A stretch of 64,000 bases of DNA from an uncultured SAR86 cluster bacterium (GTDB taxonomy: Bacteria; Pseudomonadota; Gammaproteobacteria; Magnimaribacterales; D2472): positions 25,208 to 89,207 of the forward strand of contig CACJBO010000004.1 of assembly GCA_902591665.1 (NCBI GenBank), read 5' to 3'. Of the stretch, positions 1-8,396 are shown piece after piece. The position numbers were made by a program, and so were the translations under genes. The notes beneath the pieces were generated by a model. It did no database searches, was not told the origin of the DNA, and was given only the letters and a program-made list of their open reading frames with translations. Within the stretch, counting starts at the first letter, position 1, and each line of letters opens with the position of its first letter.

Positions 1-1
1 G

Positions 2-379
2 GAATATTTCAATGAGAACTTAAAAAACTCGCATCAAAACTTCCAATTAGGTATTCTTCATAAAGATGACAATAAATTAATTGGAGTTATATCTCTTAAT
101 GCCATCGATCATCTCAATAAAAAATGCAAGGTGGCAGTTATAATTGGTGAAAAAAAATATCAGTCTATGAATTATTTTCTTGAAGCCAATCGATTAATAT
201 TTGACCATGCAGTAAGTGCGTTAGGTATGAGAAGAATAGAGGGCGGTAGCTTGAGCAAAGAGGTAGCTTTGCTTCATGAAAGAATGCTTGGATTTCATTC
301 GGAGGGAACAAAGATAAAAGAGGTCTTTAAAGATGGTGAGTATAGGGATGTTTATTATTTTGCCAAACTGTTTGACTAA
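2..379 (+). CDS. GNAT-family N-acetyltransferase, 5'-truncated by window edge
   Basis: The reading frame is open from base 2 with no start in the window, so this is the C-terminal ~125 residues of a longer protein; an internal GTG at 131 is not needed as a start. The visible part fits a RimJ/RimL-type GNAT fold: a strand with ITGE-like IIGEKKYQ, a helix with EANRLIFDHAVSALGM, then a late strand ending in REV-like KEVFKDGEYRDVYYFAKL. Such enzymes move acetyl or acyl groups from CoA to an amine. The FkbH-like protein and acyl carrier protein that follow suggest acylation of an amino sugar; a PseH-like role is possible but unproven. Confidence 0.7.
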   Translation, partial: EYFNENLKNSHQNFQLGILHKDDNKLIGVISLNAIDHLNKKCKVAVIIGEKKYQSMNYFLEANRLIFDHAVSALGMRRIEGGSLSKEVALLHERMLGFHSEGTKIKEVFKDGEYRDVYYFAKLFD

Positions 380-412
380 TTATAAAGAAAAGAAATTTTC
401 TATTTATTCATC

Positions 413-2155
413 ATGATAAAGCTTACACTTTCCGAAATTCTTCAAAAAAATACTGAGTTGTTGAGTTCCATGAATGGCCCTAAATATGATATCGGCATTA
501 TTTCTAATGTAACCCTATCTCCAATAAATGATATCCTAGAATGTGCACTGAGACTTGAAAGTATTAATGCTCATGTAGAACTGGGTGATTATGATTCTAT
601 TATTAGTGATTGTAAAAATTTTTCACAAAAAAATGCTGTAATTGTTTTTTGGGAACTAACTAATTTGATCGCTGACTTTGAAATCTCAATTAACAGAATG
701 AATGAAAGCCAATTAAATCAGTTAATTGAAAGATTTGAAGATGAAATTAAATTTGTATTAAATGAATTAAAAGATGTCCCTTTAGTGCTGTGGAATAAAT
801 TTAATTCGTCGTTAAATAGCTACAATCCCATATCAGATAAAACTAATAAGATAAAAGTTTCAAATATGTTAAATAATGTTCTTCAAACTCATAAGACACC
901 TAATATGGTTGTTATTGATCTTGAAAAGATTTTTATAGAGCATGGAATAAATAAAGTATTCGATGCTAGACAATTTCATAATTCTAAAGCCCCTTATACG
1001 ACTTTATTTTATAAGGATTACGTTAATAAAATTTTACCAGCAATATTTGCAGCTAATGGAAAAACAAAAAAAGTTTTAGTTTTAGACTGTGACAACACAT
1101 TATGGGGAGGAGTTATAGGAGAAGATGGCATAGATTCTATAGCTATCGATGTAAGCACAAAAAAAGGAGAGATATTTTCATACATACATGAAAAAATTCT
1201 TGATCTAAAAGATCAGGGCGTAATGTTAGCTATATGTAGTAAAAATAATTATCAAGATGTTGAAGAGGTGTTCGATAATAAAAACTTTGCATTAAAAGTA
1301 TCTGATTTTTCTGCATTAAGAATCAATTGGAAACATAAAATGGAAAATATTAATTCAATTGCAGAGGAATTAAATGTTGGATTAGATAGCTTTGTATTCC
1401 TAGATGACTCAATGTTTGAAATAGATAATATTAAAAAAGCACTGCCCGAAGTTTCATGTTTTATGGTTCCAAAAAATATATCTGATTATCCAAAGTTATT
1501 TGACAGTTTAGAACAATTATTTTTTTCTTTTGGAGCTACAAAAGAAGACTCAAATCGAACCAAAATGTACATGGAGGAATCAAAAAGAAAAAAAGAGTCA
1601 CTGAAATGGAAATCACAAGAAGATTACTTAGAGTCACTTGGACTAGAAATTACAATCTTGAATGAAAAAACACTTACGATACCAAGAGCAGCTCAGCTCA
1701 CACAGAAAACGAATCAATTCAATCTAACCACTCAAAGATATACAGAGACTGAAATACAAAATTTCATAAGTAATAAAGAATTTTTTATAAGGTCATTTTT
1801 AGTAAAAGATAAATTTGGTGAGTACGGTGAAACAGGACTCATTATTATTAAAAAAGATATAAAAAATCAATCTCTTGATATTGATACATTGCTAATGAGT
1901 TGCAGAGTTATAGGAAGAAAGATAGAGATGTTTTTCATAGATCATATTATAAAAGAATTTATTAAAAGTCCTTTCAAAACCATTCAAGGAAAATATATAA
2001 GAACTGCTAAAAATGATCAGGTAAAAAATTTTTATGAATCAATAAACTTTGAATGTACCGAGTCTAATGAAAATGAGAAATATTATTTATTAGAATTAAC
2101 AGATTATAATGCTATTGAAAAAAAATTTATAAATATAGTGGAATGTTATGAGTAA
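413..2155 (+). CDS. FkbH-like protein, HAD-IIIC phosphatase-like domain with C-terminal acyltransferase-like region
   Basis: A 580-residue protein with an N-terminal ~200-residue region typical of FkbH-like proteins, then a HAD domain whose DxD motif is seen as LDCDNTLWGG (Asp225 and Asp227), and a C-terminal GNAT-like part (SCRVIGRKIE, then KNDQVKNFYESINF). FkbH proteins load a glyceryl unit from 1,3-bisphosphoglycerate onto an acyl carrier protein. Here the next gene is an acyl carrier protein overlapping by 8 bases, which strongly supports partnership. In surface-glycan loci such pairs are thought to supply unusual acyl groups to sugars; the actual product here is inference. Confidence 0.85.
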   Translation: MIKLTLSEILQKNTELLSSMNGPKYDIGIISNVTLSPINDILECALRLESINAHVELGDYDSIISDCKNFSQKNAVIVFWELTNLIADFEISINRMNESQLNQLIERFEDEIKFVLNELKDVPLVLWNKFNSSLNSYNPISDKTNKIKVSNMLNNVLQTHKTPNMVVIDLEKIFIEHGINKVFDARQFHNSKAPYTTLFYKDYVNKILPAIFAANGKTKKVLVLDCDNTLWGGVIGEDGIDSIAIDVSTKKGEIFSYIHEKILDLKDQGVMLAICSKNNYQDVEEVFDNKNFALKVSDFSALRINWKHKMENINSIAEELNVGLDSFVFLDDSMFEIDNIKKALPEVSCFMVPKNISDYPKLFDSLEQLFFSFGATKEDSNRTKMYMEESKRKKESLKWKSQEDYLESLGLEITILNEKTLTIPRAAQLTQKTNQFNLTTQRYTETEIQNFISNKEFFIRSFLVKDKFGEYGETGLIIIKKDIKNQSLDIDTLLMSCRVIGRKIEMFFIDHIIKEFIKSPFKTIQGKYIRTAKNDQVKNFYESINFECTESNENEKYYLLELTDYNAIEKKFINIVECYE

Positions 2156-2384
2156 TGATTTAGAGATAAAATTAATAAAGATTTTTTGTTCCGTTCTAGA
2201 AATTAAGGAATCTAATTTATATTTCAACATGACAATGGATGATTTGGAAAAATGGGATTCACTTAATCACATGAAAATAATTGCTGCAATAGAAGAAGAG
2301 TTCTCCATTAGATTCGATGATGATTTATTAGAAAAGCTTACTTCTTTGGAAATAATTAAAGAAGAACTAATAAAATTAATATAA
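2148..2384 (+). CDS. acyl carrier protein (FkbH partner)
   Basis: A 78-residue protein of the phosphopantetheine-binding family. The attachment site is DSL in EKWDSLNHMK, with Ser38 as the expected phosphopantetheine acceptor, followed by the usual acidic helix (AAIEEEFSIRF). It overlaps the FkbH-like gene by 8 bases, so translation is probably coupled. It is not the housekeeping AcpP, which has a more acidic sequence and lies among fab genes. A likely role is to carry the unit loaded by the FkbH-like protein; the acceptor is unknown. Confidence 0.85.
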   Translation: MSNDLEIKLIKIFCSVLEIKESNLYFNMTMDDLEKWDSLNHMKIIAAIEEEFSIRFDDDLLEKLTSLEIIKEELIKLI

Positions 2385-2396
2385 ATAATTGTTTAT

Positions 2397-2423
2397 TTGC
2401 TTTTTGCATTTTTAGCTTAATAT
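2397..2423 (+). promoter_or_regulatory. possible promoter of pyrF
   Basis: A TAATAT -10-like box at 2418-2423 ends 8 bases before the pyrF ATG, with a weak TTGCTT -35 at 2397-2402 (15-base spacer). The spacing would put the transcript start at or next to the ATG. In DNA this AT-rich such boxes also arise by chance. Confidence 0.3.
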
Positions 2424-2431
2424 GAAAGCTT

Positions 2432-3100
2432 ATGATTAAAATAATTGTCGCTATTGATGAGATTGAATTTAATGTTTTTAAGAACATTATCGATCAACTT
2501 AATAATAAGATATGTATTATTAAAATAGGGAGTGTCAGCTTTAATGCTCTTGGTCACAAGGCAATAACTTATGTTGCTGACAAAGGTTTCAAAATATTTT
2601 TAGATTTAAAGTTACATGATATTCCAAACACTGTTAGTAAAACTATTTCTGGTCTAATATCACTTCCAATTAGTATGATGACTATCCATGTGTCTGGTGG
2701 TTTGAAGATGGTTAAGGCAGCACAGGATGCTGCTAATGAATCTGATATAAAAGTATTTGGTGTTACCGCATTGACTAGCTTATCAGATAACGATACTCAA
2801 TCTATTTTCAAAAGAACTGCTTCAGAGCAGGTTGATGTAATGTTAGATTTGGCTGAGGAAGCTAGGCTTGATGGAGTTGTTTGCTCTCCTCATGAGCTAG
2901 AACTCGTTAAAAAAAGAAATACACTTTTATCTATAACACCTGGTATAAGATTATCTAAATCTCAAGATGATCAGAGTAGGGTGATGACTCCAAAAGAGGC
3001 TATATCAAAAGGTGCTGACTATATTGTTATAGGTAGACCTATAACTAATGCACCTAACTTAAGTGAAGCTCTTCAAGAAATTTATAATTCAATACGCTAG
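2432..3100 (+). CDS. pyrF: orotidine 5'-phosphate decarboxylase
   Basis: This enzyme makes UMP from orotidine monophosphate, the last step of pyrimidine synthesis. The 222-residue length is normal for the bacterial single-domain form. Diagnostic residues are visible: Asp9 in AIDE, Lys31 in KIG, and the catalytic group in LDLKLHDIPNTV (Asp58, Lys60, Asp63), with the phosphate-binding end at VIGRPIT. It starts after a 47-base gap from the acyl carrier protein and ends two bases before pgi, so it likely begins the pyrF-pgi-uvrC-pgsA unit. Confidence 0.95.
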   Translation: MIKIIVAIDEIEFNVFKNIIDQLNNKICIIKIGSVSFNALGHKAITYVADKGFKIFLDLKLHDIPNTVSKTISGLISLPISMMTIHVSGGLKMVKAAQDAANESDIKVFGVTALTSLSDNDTQSIFKRTASEQVDVMLDLAEEARLDGVVCSPHELELVKKRNTLLSITPGIRLSKSQDDQSRVMTPKEAISKGADYIVIGRPITNAPNLSEALQEIYNSIR

Positions 3101-3102
3101 AT

Positions 3103-4512
3103 ATGAGCATATTTAACAAAATTATGGATGAGACTTCTCAATGCAAGGATGAGGTTTTTCAGCATGTATACACAAACAATAATCTAGAATACAAATCTTC
3201 ATTAAGGGGATTTAATAGCAAGCTTTTTTCTCTGTTTAAATCTCATTATGACAATCTAATGGTTTCTCAATCAATTCAATCTTTATTTAAGGGTGATATT
3301 GTTAACGAAACTGAAAATCAGGCAGCCTTGCATCATGTCTACAGAGATATGCATGCTTCCTCTTCTAATAATTTTGCTTCTGCAGAATTAATAAAATCTT
3401 GTCGTTTAAATATTGAAAAGTGTATAAGGCTCAAAGAGGAATTAATTAGAAAAGGTATTAAAAACATTGTTACTATCGGTATTGGTGGTTCTTTTGAAGG
3501 GCCTAAATTGTTAATCGAAACTCTAACGAGCGAGAATGATAGAAACTTTAAGCATATTTTCTTGACCGGACCAGATACAGTTGAATTTAATGAAACAGTT
3601 AAGACATTAAATCAAGAGGATACTTTTTTTATTGTCTCATCTAAGTCATTCAGCACTGATGAAACTCTGCAAAGTATGGCTTTATCTAAAGCATGGCTAG
3701 AAACCAAATGTGAATTTGAAGATCACTTTATAGCTATTACCTCCCAGCCAGATAAAGCTCAAAACTTTGGCTTCAAAGAAAACATAATTGAATTTCCAAA
3801 TGAAATTGGTGGAAGATATTCAATGTGGTCTCCAATATCACTTCCAGCAATATTAGAACTTGGAGAAAATTTTAAAGATTTCTTGATTGGAGGACATGAA
3901 GCAGATAATCTTCTGCTTAATGATGATGATTATAATGATTTTATAAATTTATTATCTTTTAGTGATATTTGGTATAACAATTTTGATAATAAGCACACTA
4001 GAGTTCTTCTTTTATATAGCTGGAAAATGAGATTCTTTTCTGATTATGCTCAGCAACTTGAAATGGAGTCCATAGGAAAGCAACCACACCCAAAATCAAT
4101 ATTTAAAAATACTGGCCAGGTTATTTTTGGAGGATTTGGCTCAACTGCTCAACATAGCTATTTCCAACTATTACACCAAGGAACTGCTTCTGCATGTGCA
4201 GATATTTTTACAATCAAAGATAACAAAGAATCTAATAAACTTCTTTTCGCCCAATCTCAGGCACAAGCAGGTCTTTTAGCAAATGGACCTCATAAAGATT
4301 TAAAATCATTCGAACAAGTAAATGGCAATATTCCTACCAACCTTTTCACATTAAAAACATTAAATGCAAAAACCCTTGGTTTTATAATTGCAACCTGGGA
4401 ACATAGAACCTTCATAAGTGCAAAAATGCTTCAAATCAATCCCTTTGATCAATTTGGTGTTAGTGCTGGAAAAATTTTTGCAAGAAAGTTTTTAGATGAA
4501 TATGGCGGTTGA
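3103..4512 (+). CDS. pgi: glucose-6-phosphate isomerase
   Basis: Interconverts glucose 6-phosphate and fructose 6-phosphate in the cytoplasm. Family motifs are clear: IGIGGSFEGPKL, SSKSFSTDET, GGRYSMWSP. Catalytic residues can be placed at Glu322 (MESIGK), His351 (TAQHSYFQLLHQG) and Lys457 (VSAGKIFA). At 469 residues it is about 80 shorter than the E. coli enzyme (549), the reduction being spread over loops and the N-terminus rather than the active site. It supplies fructose 6-phosphate for amino-sugar nucleotides needed by the downstream locus. Its last 17 bases overlap uvrC. Confidence 0.95.
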   Translation: MSIFNKIMDETSQCKDEVFQHVYTNNNLEYKSSLRGFNSKLFSLFKSHYDNLMVSQSIQSLFKGDIVNETENQAALHHVYRDMHASSSNNFASAELIKSCRLNIEKCIRLKEELIRKGIKNIVTIGIGGSFEGPKLLIETLTSENDRNFKHIFLTGPDTVEFNETVKTLNQEDTFFIVSSKSFSTDETLQSMALSKAWLETKCEFEDHFIAITSQPDKAQNFGFKENIIEFPNEIGGRYSMWSPISLPAILELGENFKDFLIGGHEADNLLLNDDDYNDFINLLSFSDIWYNNFDNKHTRVLLLYSWKMRFFSDYAQQLEMESIGKQPHPKSIFKNTGQVIFGGFGSTAQHSYFQLLHQGTASACADIFTIKDNKESNKLLFAQSQAQAGLLANGPHKDLKSFEQVNGNIPTNLFTLKTLNAKTLGFIIATWEHRTFISAKMLQINPFDQFGVSAGKIFARKFLDEYGG

Positions 4513-6283
4513 TCTTAACAAAGTTCCATCAACACCTGGCGTATATAAATTTTTCAATAAGAATGAAATTATTTATATTGGAAAAGCTAAAAATCTAAAA
4601 AAAAGAGTTTCAAGTTATTTTGGTAAATCTGTCAAAGACAGAAAAACCTCACAAATAAAACTTTTAACAGACAAGATTGAGACATTCACAACAAAAAATG
4701 AAGTTGAGGCTCTTCTGCTTGAGCAAACATTAATAAAGGAGAATAAGCCTAAGTTTAATATTCTTCTGAGAGATGATAAAACATACCCATATATATATTT
4801 TTCTTTAGATCATGATTATCCAGGCATTTATTTAAAAAGAACAAAAAAAGCAGTTAATTCTAATTACTACGGGCCTTTTGTTAGTTCAGGAGCCGTTAAA
4901 AAATCTATTAAAGAAATTCAAAAAGTTTTCAAACTTAGGAACTGTAATGATTCTACATTCTCAAATAGGTCTAGGCCTTGTATAGAATATCAAATGAAGA
5001 GATGTTCTGCACCATGTGTAAAAAATATAAAAACAAATGATTACTTTGAAGATGTAGAATCTGCAAAATTATATTTATCCTCATCTGATTCTCAGACTAT
5101 TATGCGCTTAAAACAGGATATACAAAAAGCATCCAATGAGTTAGCTTTTGAAAAAGCTGCTGATATAAGAGACAAACTAAAAAGAATAGAGCTCATTCGT
5201 AAAGAACAATCGGTAGTTAATGTTGCCACAGATATAGATATATTTTCAGCTCATTCAGAAAATAACTATATTGGCATTTCAATAATAGTTGTAAGAAAAG
5301 GAAAAATTAGAGGAACTAAAACTCATTTAGTAAAAAGAGCTTTTTTTGAATCTATTGACTCTGTTTATCAGATGGCGATTATTAATTTCTATGATTCCCA
5401 GCTTGATATCCCCAAAAAAATTATGAGTACCCATGCTCTTGAGAGCAAAAAATTAATTTGTAAAGTATTAAAAAAGAAATTCAATGCAAATGTTTCGATC
5501 ACTCATAGCCCAAATAAGTCCATACGACCTATCTATAATTTATGTAAGCTAAATGCCAGGCAAATAATTGAAAACCATTTAACTAAATCTGATAAATATA
5601 GTTTCGCATTTGACGATTTAAATAATTATATTGGAAATCAAAATAAGGTAAGAAAAATTGAATCATATGATGTTAGTCATATTTCTGGAAATCATGCTGT
5701 TGCAGCATGTATTGTTTTTTTAGATACAGGCCCAAGCAAGAAAGAATATAGAATTTTTAATATACCAAAGGAGTTATCAGGAAATGATGTAGGTTCTTTG
5801 GAGCATGTAATAAAAAGGCGATTAAAATATTATAAAGACAAAAAAATAAAACCTGATTTGATTCTTATAGATGGGGGTAAGAATCAGCTTAACTATTCTC
5901 AATCAGTAATAAATAGTTCCATATATAAAGATATAAAAGTTATCTCAATCGTTAAAGGCGTTAATAGAATACGGGCAACAGAGACAGTTTTATCACAAGA
6001 GGGGATAATTGAATTTCATAAAGATTCAAAGGGTTATTTGTTATTACAAGAAATTAGAAATGAATCCCATAGATTTGCAATTAATGCGCAGAGAAAAAAG
6101 AAAAATGCTAAGAATAGGAGATCTCAGTTAGATAATATTGAAGGAATAGGTAAAGTGCTTAAGGGAAGGTTGTTACGAAATTTTAAAAGCTTAAAAAATA
6201 TTAAATCAGCAAATTTAGAAGATTTAATGACTGTAAAAGGTATTAATGCCAAAATAGCACAATTAATTAAAGAAAAGCTCTAA
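4496..6283 (+). CDS. uvrC: excinuclease ABC subunit C
   Basis: The dual-incision nuclease of nucleotide excision repair. Domains in order: GIY-YIG nuclease (GVY at 15-17, YIG at 27-29, Glu76), four cysteines at 150, 162, 170 and 174 in the spacing known to hold an iron-sulfur cluster in UvrC, the UVR helix pair that binds UvrB (about 203-238), the RNase H-like nuclease (from about ESYDVSHISG), and a C-terminal helix-hairpin-helix pair (about 545-595). 595 residues against 610 in E. coli. ATG at 4496 and ATG at 4502 are both possible starts; either overlaps the end of pgi. Confidence 0.95.
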   Translation: MNMAVDLNKVPSTPGVYKFFNKNEIIYIGKAKNLKKRVSSYFGKSVKDRKTSQIKLLTDKIETFTTKNEVEALLLEQTLIKENKPKFNILLRDDKTYPYIYFSLDHDYPGIYLKRTKKAVNSNYYGPFVSSGAVKKSIKEIQKVFKLRNCNDSTFSNRSRPCIEYQMKRCSAPCVKNIKTNDYFEDVESAKLYLSSSDSQTIMRLKQDIQKASNELAFEKAADIRDKLKRIELIRKEQSVVNVATDIDIFSAHSENNYIGISIIVVRKGKIRGTKTHLVKRAFFESIDSVYQMAIINFYDSQLDIPKKIMSTHALESKKLICKVLKKKFNANVSITHSPNKSIRPIYNLCKLNARQIIENHLTKSDKYSFAFDDLNNYIGNQNKVRKIESYDVSHISGNHAVAACIVFLDTGPSKKEYRIFNIPKELSGNDVGSLEHVIKRRLKYYKDKKIKPDLILIDGGKNQLNYSQSVINSSIYKDIKVISIVKGVNRIRATETVLSQEGIIEFHKDSKGYLLLQEIRNESHRFAINAQRKKKNAKNRRSQLDNIEGIGKVLKGRLLRNFKSLKNIKSANLEDLMTVKGINAKIAQLIKEKL

Positions 6284-6286
6284 CTC

Positions 6287-6835
6287 GTGTCAACTTTTAT
6301 AAATATATTAACATTATCAAGAATCTTTCTTGCAGCTTTAATATTTATACTTTTAATGTCATCAGATGGATATTTTTTTGCATTAATACTGTTTTTTTTA
6401 GCAGCAATAACAGATTATTTTGATGGTTATTTTGCTAGAAAATATAATGCAGTCTCAGTGCTTGGAGAGATACTAGATCCAATTGCTGACAAGATTCTAA
6501 TTCTTTTTGTATTATTTGGACTTGCAGTAAATCTTTCAAGTTATTTGATAGCCTTTATAGGAGCAATGATTATCACAAGAGAAATTTGGGTAGGAGCTTT
6601 AAGAGATTATAATGCGAGGATTGGTAAAAGTGATGCAACCAAAGTTACTTTCCTTGCAAAAATTAAAACCACCATTCAATTATTTACTCTTTCGATATAT
6701 TTATTTGGTTTGAGTGCAAACAATATGTTGTTAATTATTATTGCTGATATATTTTTATTTATTTCTCTTTTTATAACATTATATACAGGCTTTATTTATA
6801 CCATTAACAGTTTTAATAATGACCAAAATCTATAA
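6287..6835 (+). CDS. pgsA: CDP-diacylglycerol-glycerol-3-phosphate 3-phosphatidyltransferase
   Basis: Makes phosphatidylglycerol phosphate in the inner membrane. The CDP-alcohol phosphotransferase signature is complete: TDYFDGYFAR followed by GEILDPIADK, giving the D-x2-DG-x2-AR-x8-G-x3-D-x3-D pattern. The 182-residue length and several hydrophobic helices fit. It starts with GTG three bases after uvrC. The uvrC-pgsA pairing is the order seen in E. coli, where tRNA genes for Gly, Cys and Leu follow; here a sugar dehydrogenase intervenes and then tRNA-Cys and tRNA-Leu appear. Confidence 0.95.
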   Translation: MSTFINILTLSRIFLAALIFILLMSSDGYFFALILFFLAAITDYFDGYFARKYNAVSVLGEILDPIADKILILFVLFGLAVNLSSYLIAFIGAMIITREIWVGALRDYNARIGKSDATKVTFLAKIKTTIQLFTLSIYLFGLSANNMLLIIIADIFLFISLFITLYTGFIYTINSFNNDQNL

Positions 6836-8072
6836 GAAAGAAGACTATAGAATTTGTGTAGTTGGGTTGGGATATGTCGGTCTTCCTTTAGCTGCAAGGT
6901 TCTCATTAAAAGGGTTTAATGTAACAGGTTTTGATATAAAAGAAGAAAGAGTTAATCAGTTAAAAAATAATATTGACATAAATAATGATGAATCTATTAA
7001 ACATTTAGAATCCTTAAATAAGAATTCAAATCTATCCTCAAATATTAATGAAATTGAAGATTGTAATGTTTATATAATTACCGTTCCAACACCAATTAAT
7101 CCAGATAAAACACCTGATCTAAAACCACTTATAGCATCAAGCGAGCTTGTTGGCAGCATATTAAAAAAAGGTTCTATTGTTGTATATGAGTCAACTGTTT
7201 ATCCGGGTGTTACTGATGAAGTTTGCACTCCAATTTTAGAAGAAAAATCTGGTTTGGTTTTTAATAAAGAGTTTTCAACTGCCTATAGTCCAGAAAGAAT
7301 AGTGCCTGGTGATAAAGTTAATACCATTGAAAAGATAATAAAAGTTGTTTCAGCTTCAAATAAAGAGGCATTAGAAATAATTTCGTTCTTATATTCTTCA
7401 ATAATAGATGCTGGTATTCATAAAGCACCTTCAATAAAAGTTGCTGAAGCAGCTAAAGTTACTGAAAATATTCAAAGAGATGTTAATATCGCGCTTATCA
7501 ATGAAATGCATCAGCTTTATACCTCTATTGGAATTAATACAAATGATGTAATTGATGCAGCCTCAACAAAATGGAATTTTATGAGACTAACACCTGGTAT
7601 GGTTGGAGGACATTGCATAAGCATTGATCCGTATTATTTAATGCATAAATCTGAGATGTTAGGCTACACTCCAAACATAATGAGAGCTTCAAGAAAAATT
7701 AATGATGAAATGAGTGTATGGGTGGTTGAAAAATTTCTAGAGTTTTCGGATAGGAAATGTATTGATATTAAAAATACAGAAATTACATTTTTAGGTTACT
7801 CATTTAAAGAGAATTGTGCAGATACTAGAAATACAAAAGTGAAAGATCTTATTTATCTAATTAAAGATAAAGGAATAAAAGTCGGTTTGTGGGATCCTGT
7901 AGTTGATCTCAATGAATTAAAAGAACTCAGAGATGATGGCGTTAAGATTTATCATAAAAAGCCCAGTGAAGTTGAATTTGCTTTTTTATGTGTTCTACAT
8001 GATGAAATAAACACTTTTCTTAAAAATCATACAGGATTTTTATTTGACTATAAAAATATTGATTTTTATTAA
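6819..8072 (+). CDS. nucleotide-sugar 6-dehydrogenase (TviB/WbpA-like)
   Basis: A 417-residue UDP-sugar dehydrogenase: N-terminal NAD-binding motif GLGYVGLPLA, central domain, and the catalytic cysteine Cys266 in GGHCISIDPYYL. The combination GGHCISIDPYYL is typical of TviB/WbpA enzymes that oxidise UDP-GlcNAc or UDP-GalNAc to the uronic acid, rather than of UDP-glucose dehydrogenase; substrate assignment is inference. It overlaps pgsA by 17 bases and sits where tRNA-Gly lies in E. coli, so it looks like the outermost gene of the polysaccharide locus spliced into a core operon. Confidence 0.85.
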   Translation: MTKIYKKEDYRICVVGLGYVGLPLAARFSLKGFNVTGFDIKEERVNQLKNNIDINNDESIKHLESLNKNSNLSSNINEIEDCNVYIITVPTPINPDKTPDLKPLIASSELVGSILKKGSIVVYESTVYPGVTDEVCTPILEEKSGLVFNKEFSTAYSPERIVPGDKVNTIEKIIKVVSASNKEALEIISFLYSSIIDAGIHKAPSIKVAEAAKVTENIQRDVNIALINEMHQLYTSIGINTNDVIDAASTKWNFMRLTPGMVGGHCISIDPYYLMHKSEMLGYTPNIMRASRKINDEMSVWVVEKFLEFSDRKCIDIKNTEITFLGYSFKENCADTRNTKVKDLIYLIKDKGIKVGLWDPVVDLNELKELRDDGVKIYHKKPSEVEFAFLCVLHDEINTFLKNHTGFLFDYKNIDFY

Positions 8073-8105
8073 AACACTACAAGTATCTATAAAATAAATT
8101 TCATA

Positions 8106-8111
8106 TATAAT
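8106..8111 (+). promoter_or_regulatory. -10 box upstream of tRNA-Cys
   Basis: A perfect TATAAT ends 10 bases before the mature 5' end of tRNA-Cys. No good -35 is seen at 16-18 bases. It could drive the tRNA-Cys/tRNA-Leu pair. Confidence 0.35.
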
Positions 8112-8121
8112 AGCAAATTTT

Positions 8122-8195
8122 GGCTGGATGGCAGAGTGGTTATGCAGCGGCCTGCAAAGCCGTTTACGCCGGTTCGATTCCGGCTTCAGCCTCCA
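8122..8195 (+). tRNA. tRNA-Cys (GCA)
   Basis: A 74-base cloverleaf including an encoded CCA. The acceptor pairs GGCTGGA with TTCAGCC, the discriminator is U as expected for cysteine, the anticodon loop reads CTGCAAA giving GCA, and the T arm reads CCGGTTCGATTCCGG. It is followed 37 bases later by tRNA-Leu, the same order as cysT-leuZ downstream of pgsA in E. coli. Confidence 0.95.
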
Positions 8196-8232
8196 ATAAA
8201 AAAGAAGTATAATCTGCATAAGTTTACAGAAT

Positions 8233-8319
8233 GCCCGGGTGGTGGAATTGGTAGACACAAGGGACTTAAAATCCCTCGCTAGCAATAGCGTGCCGGTTCA
8301 AGTCCGGCTCCGGGTACCA
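8233..8319 (+). tRNA. tRNA-Leu (TAA)
   Basis: An 87-base class II tRNA including an encoded CCA. The acceptor pairs GCCCGGG with TCCGGGT, the anticodon stem AGGGA/TCCCT encloses CTTAAAA giving anticodon UAA, a long variable arm follows (CGCTAGCAATAGCG), and the T arm is CCGGTTCAAGTCCGG. Same type and position as leuZ in E. coli. No copy of its 3' end was noticed elsewhere in the window, so there is no sign that it served as an integration site. Confidence 0.95.
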
Positions 8320-8384
8320 TTTAGTAATAAAATAAAAATAACTTATATCACGTCAACTATTGTTATTGACCTGATTATCTAAGC

Positions 8385-8390
8385 TATAAT
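8385..8390 (+). promoter_or_regulatory. -10 box of the polysaccharide locus
   Basis: A perfect TATAAT lies 6 bases before the ATG of the Wzz-like gene, so the transcript would begin at the start codon; no Shine-Dalgarno is present. A TTGACC lies at 8366-8371 but at only 13 bases spacing; TTATTG at 8363-8368 gives 16. The -35 is therefore uncertain. Confidence 0.45.
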
Positions 8391-8396
8391 AATTAT

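Noticed and set aside
8040..8285. Minus-strand open frame of 81 codons
   Set aside because: It runs antisense through tRNA-Cys and most of tRNA-Leu and has no family features.
8233..8319. tRNA-Leu as an integration site of the glycan locus
   Set aside because: No repeated 3' tRNA segment, integrase or transposase was seen in the window.
8366..8371. TTGACC as the -35 for the Wzz-like gene
   Set aside because: The spacer to TATAAT is only 13 bases, too short for a normal promoter.
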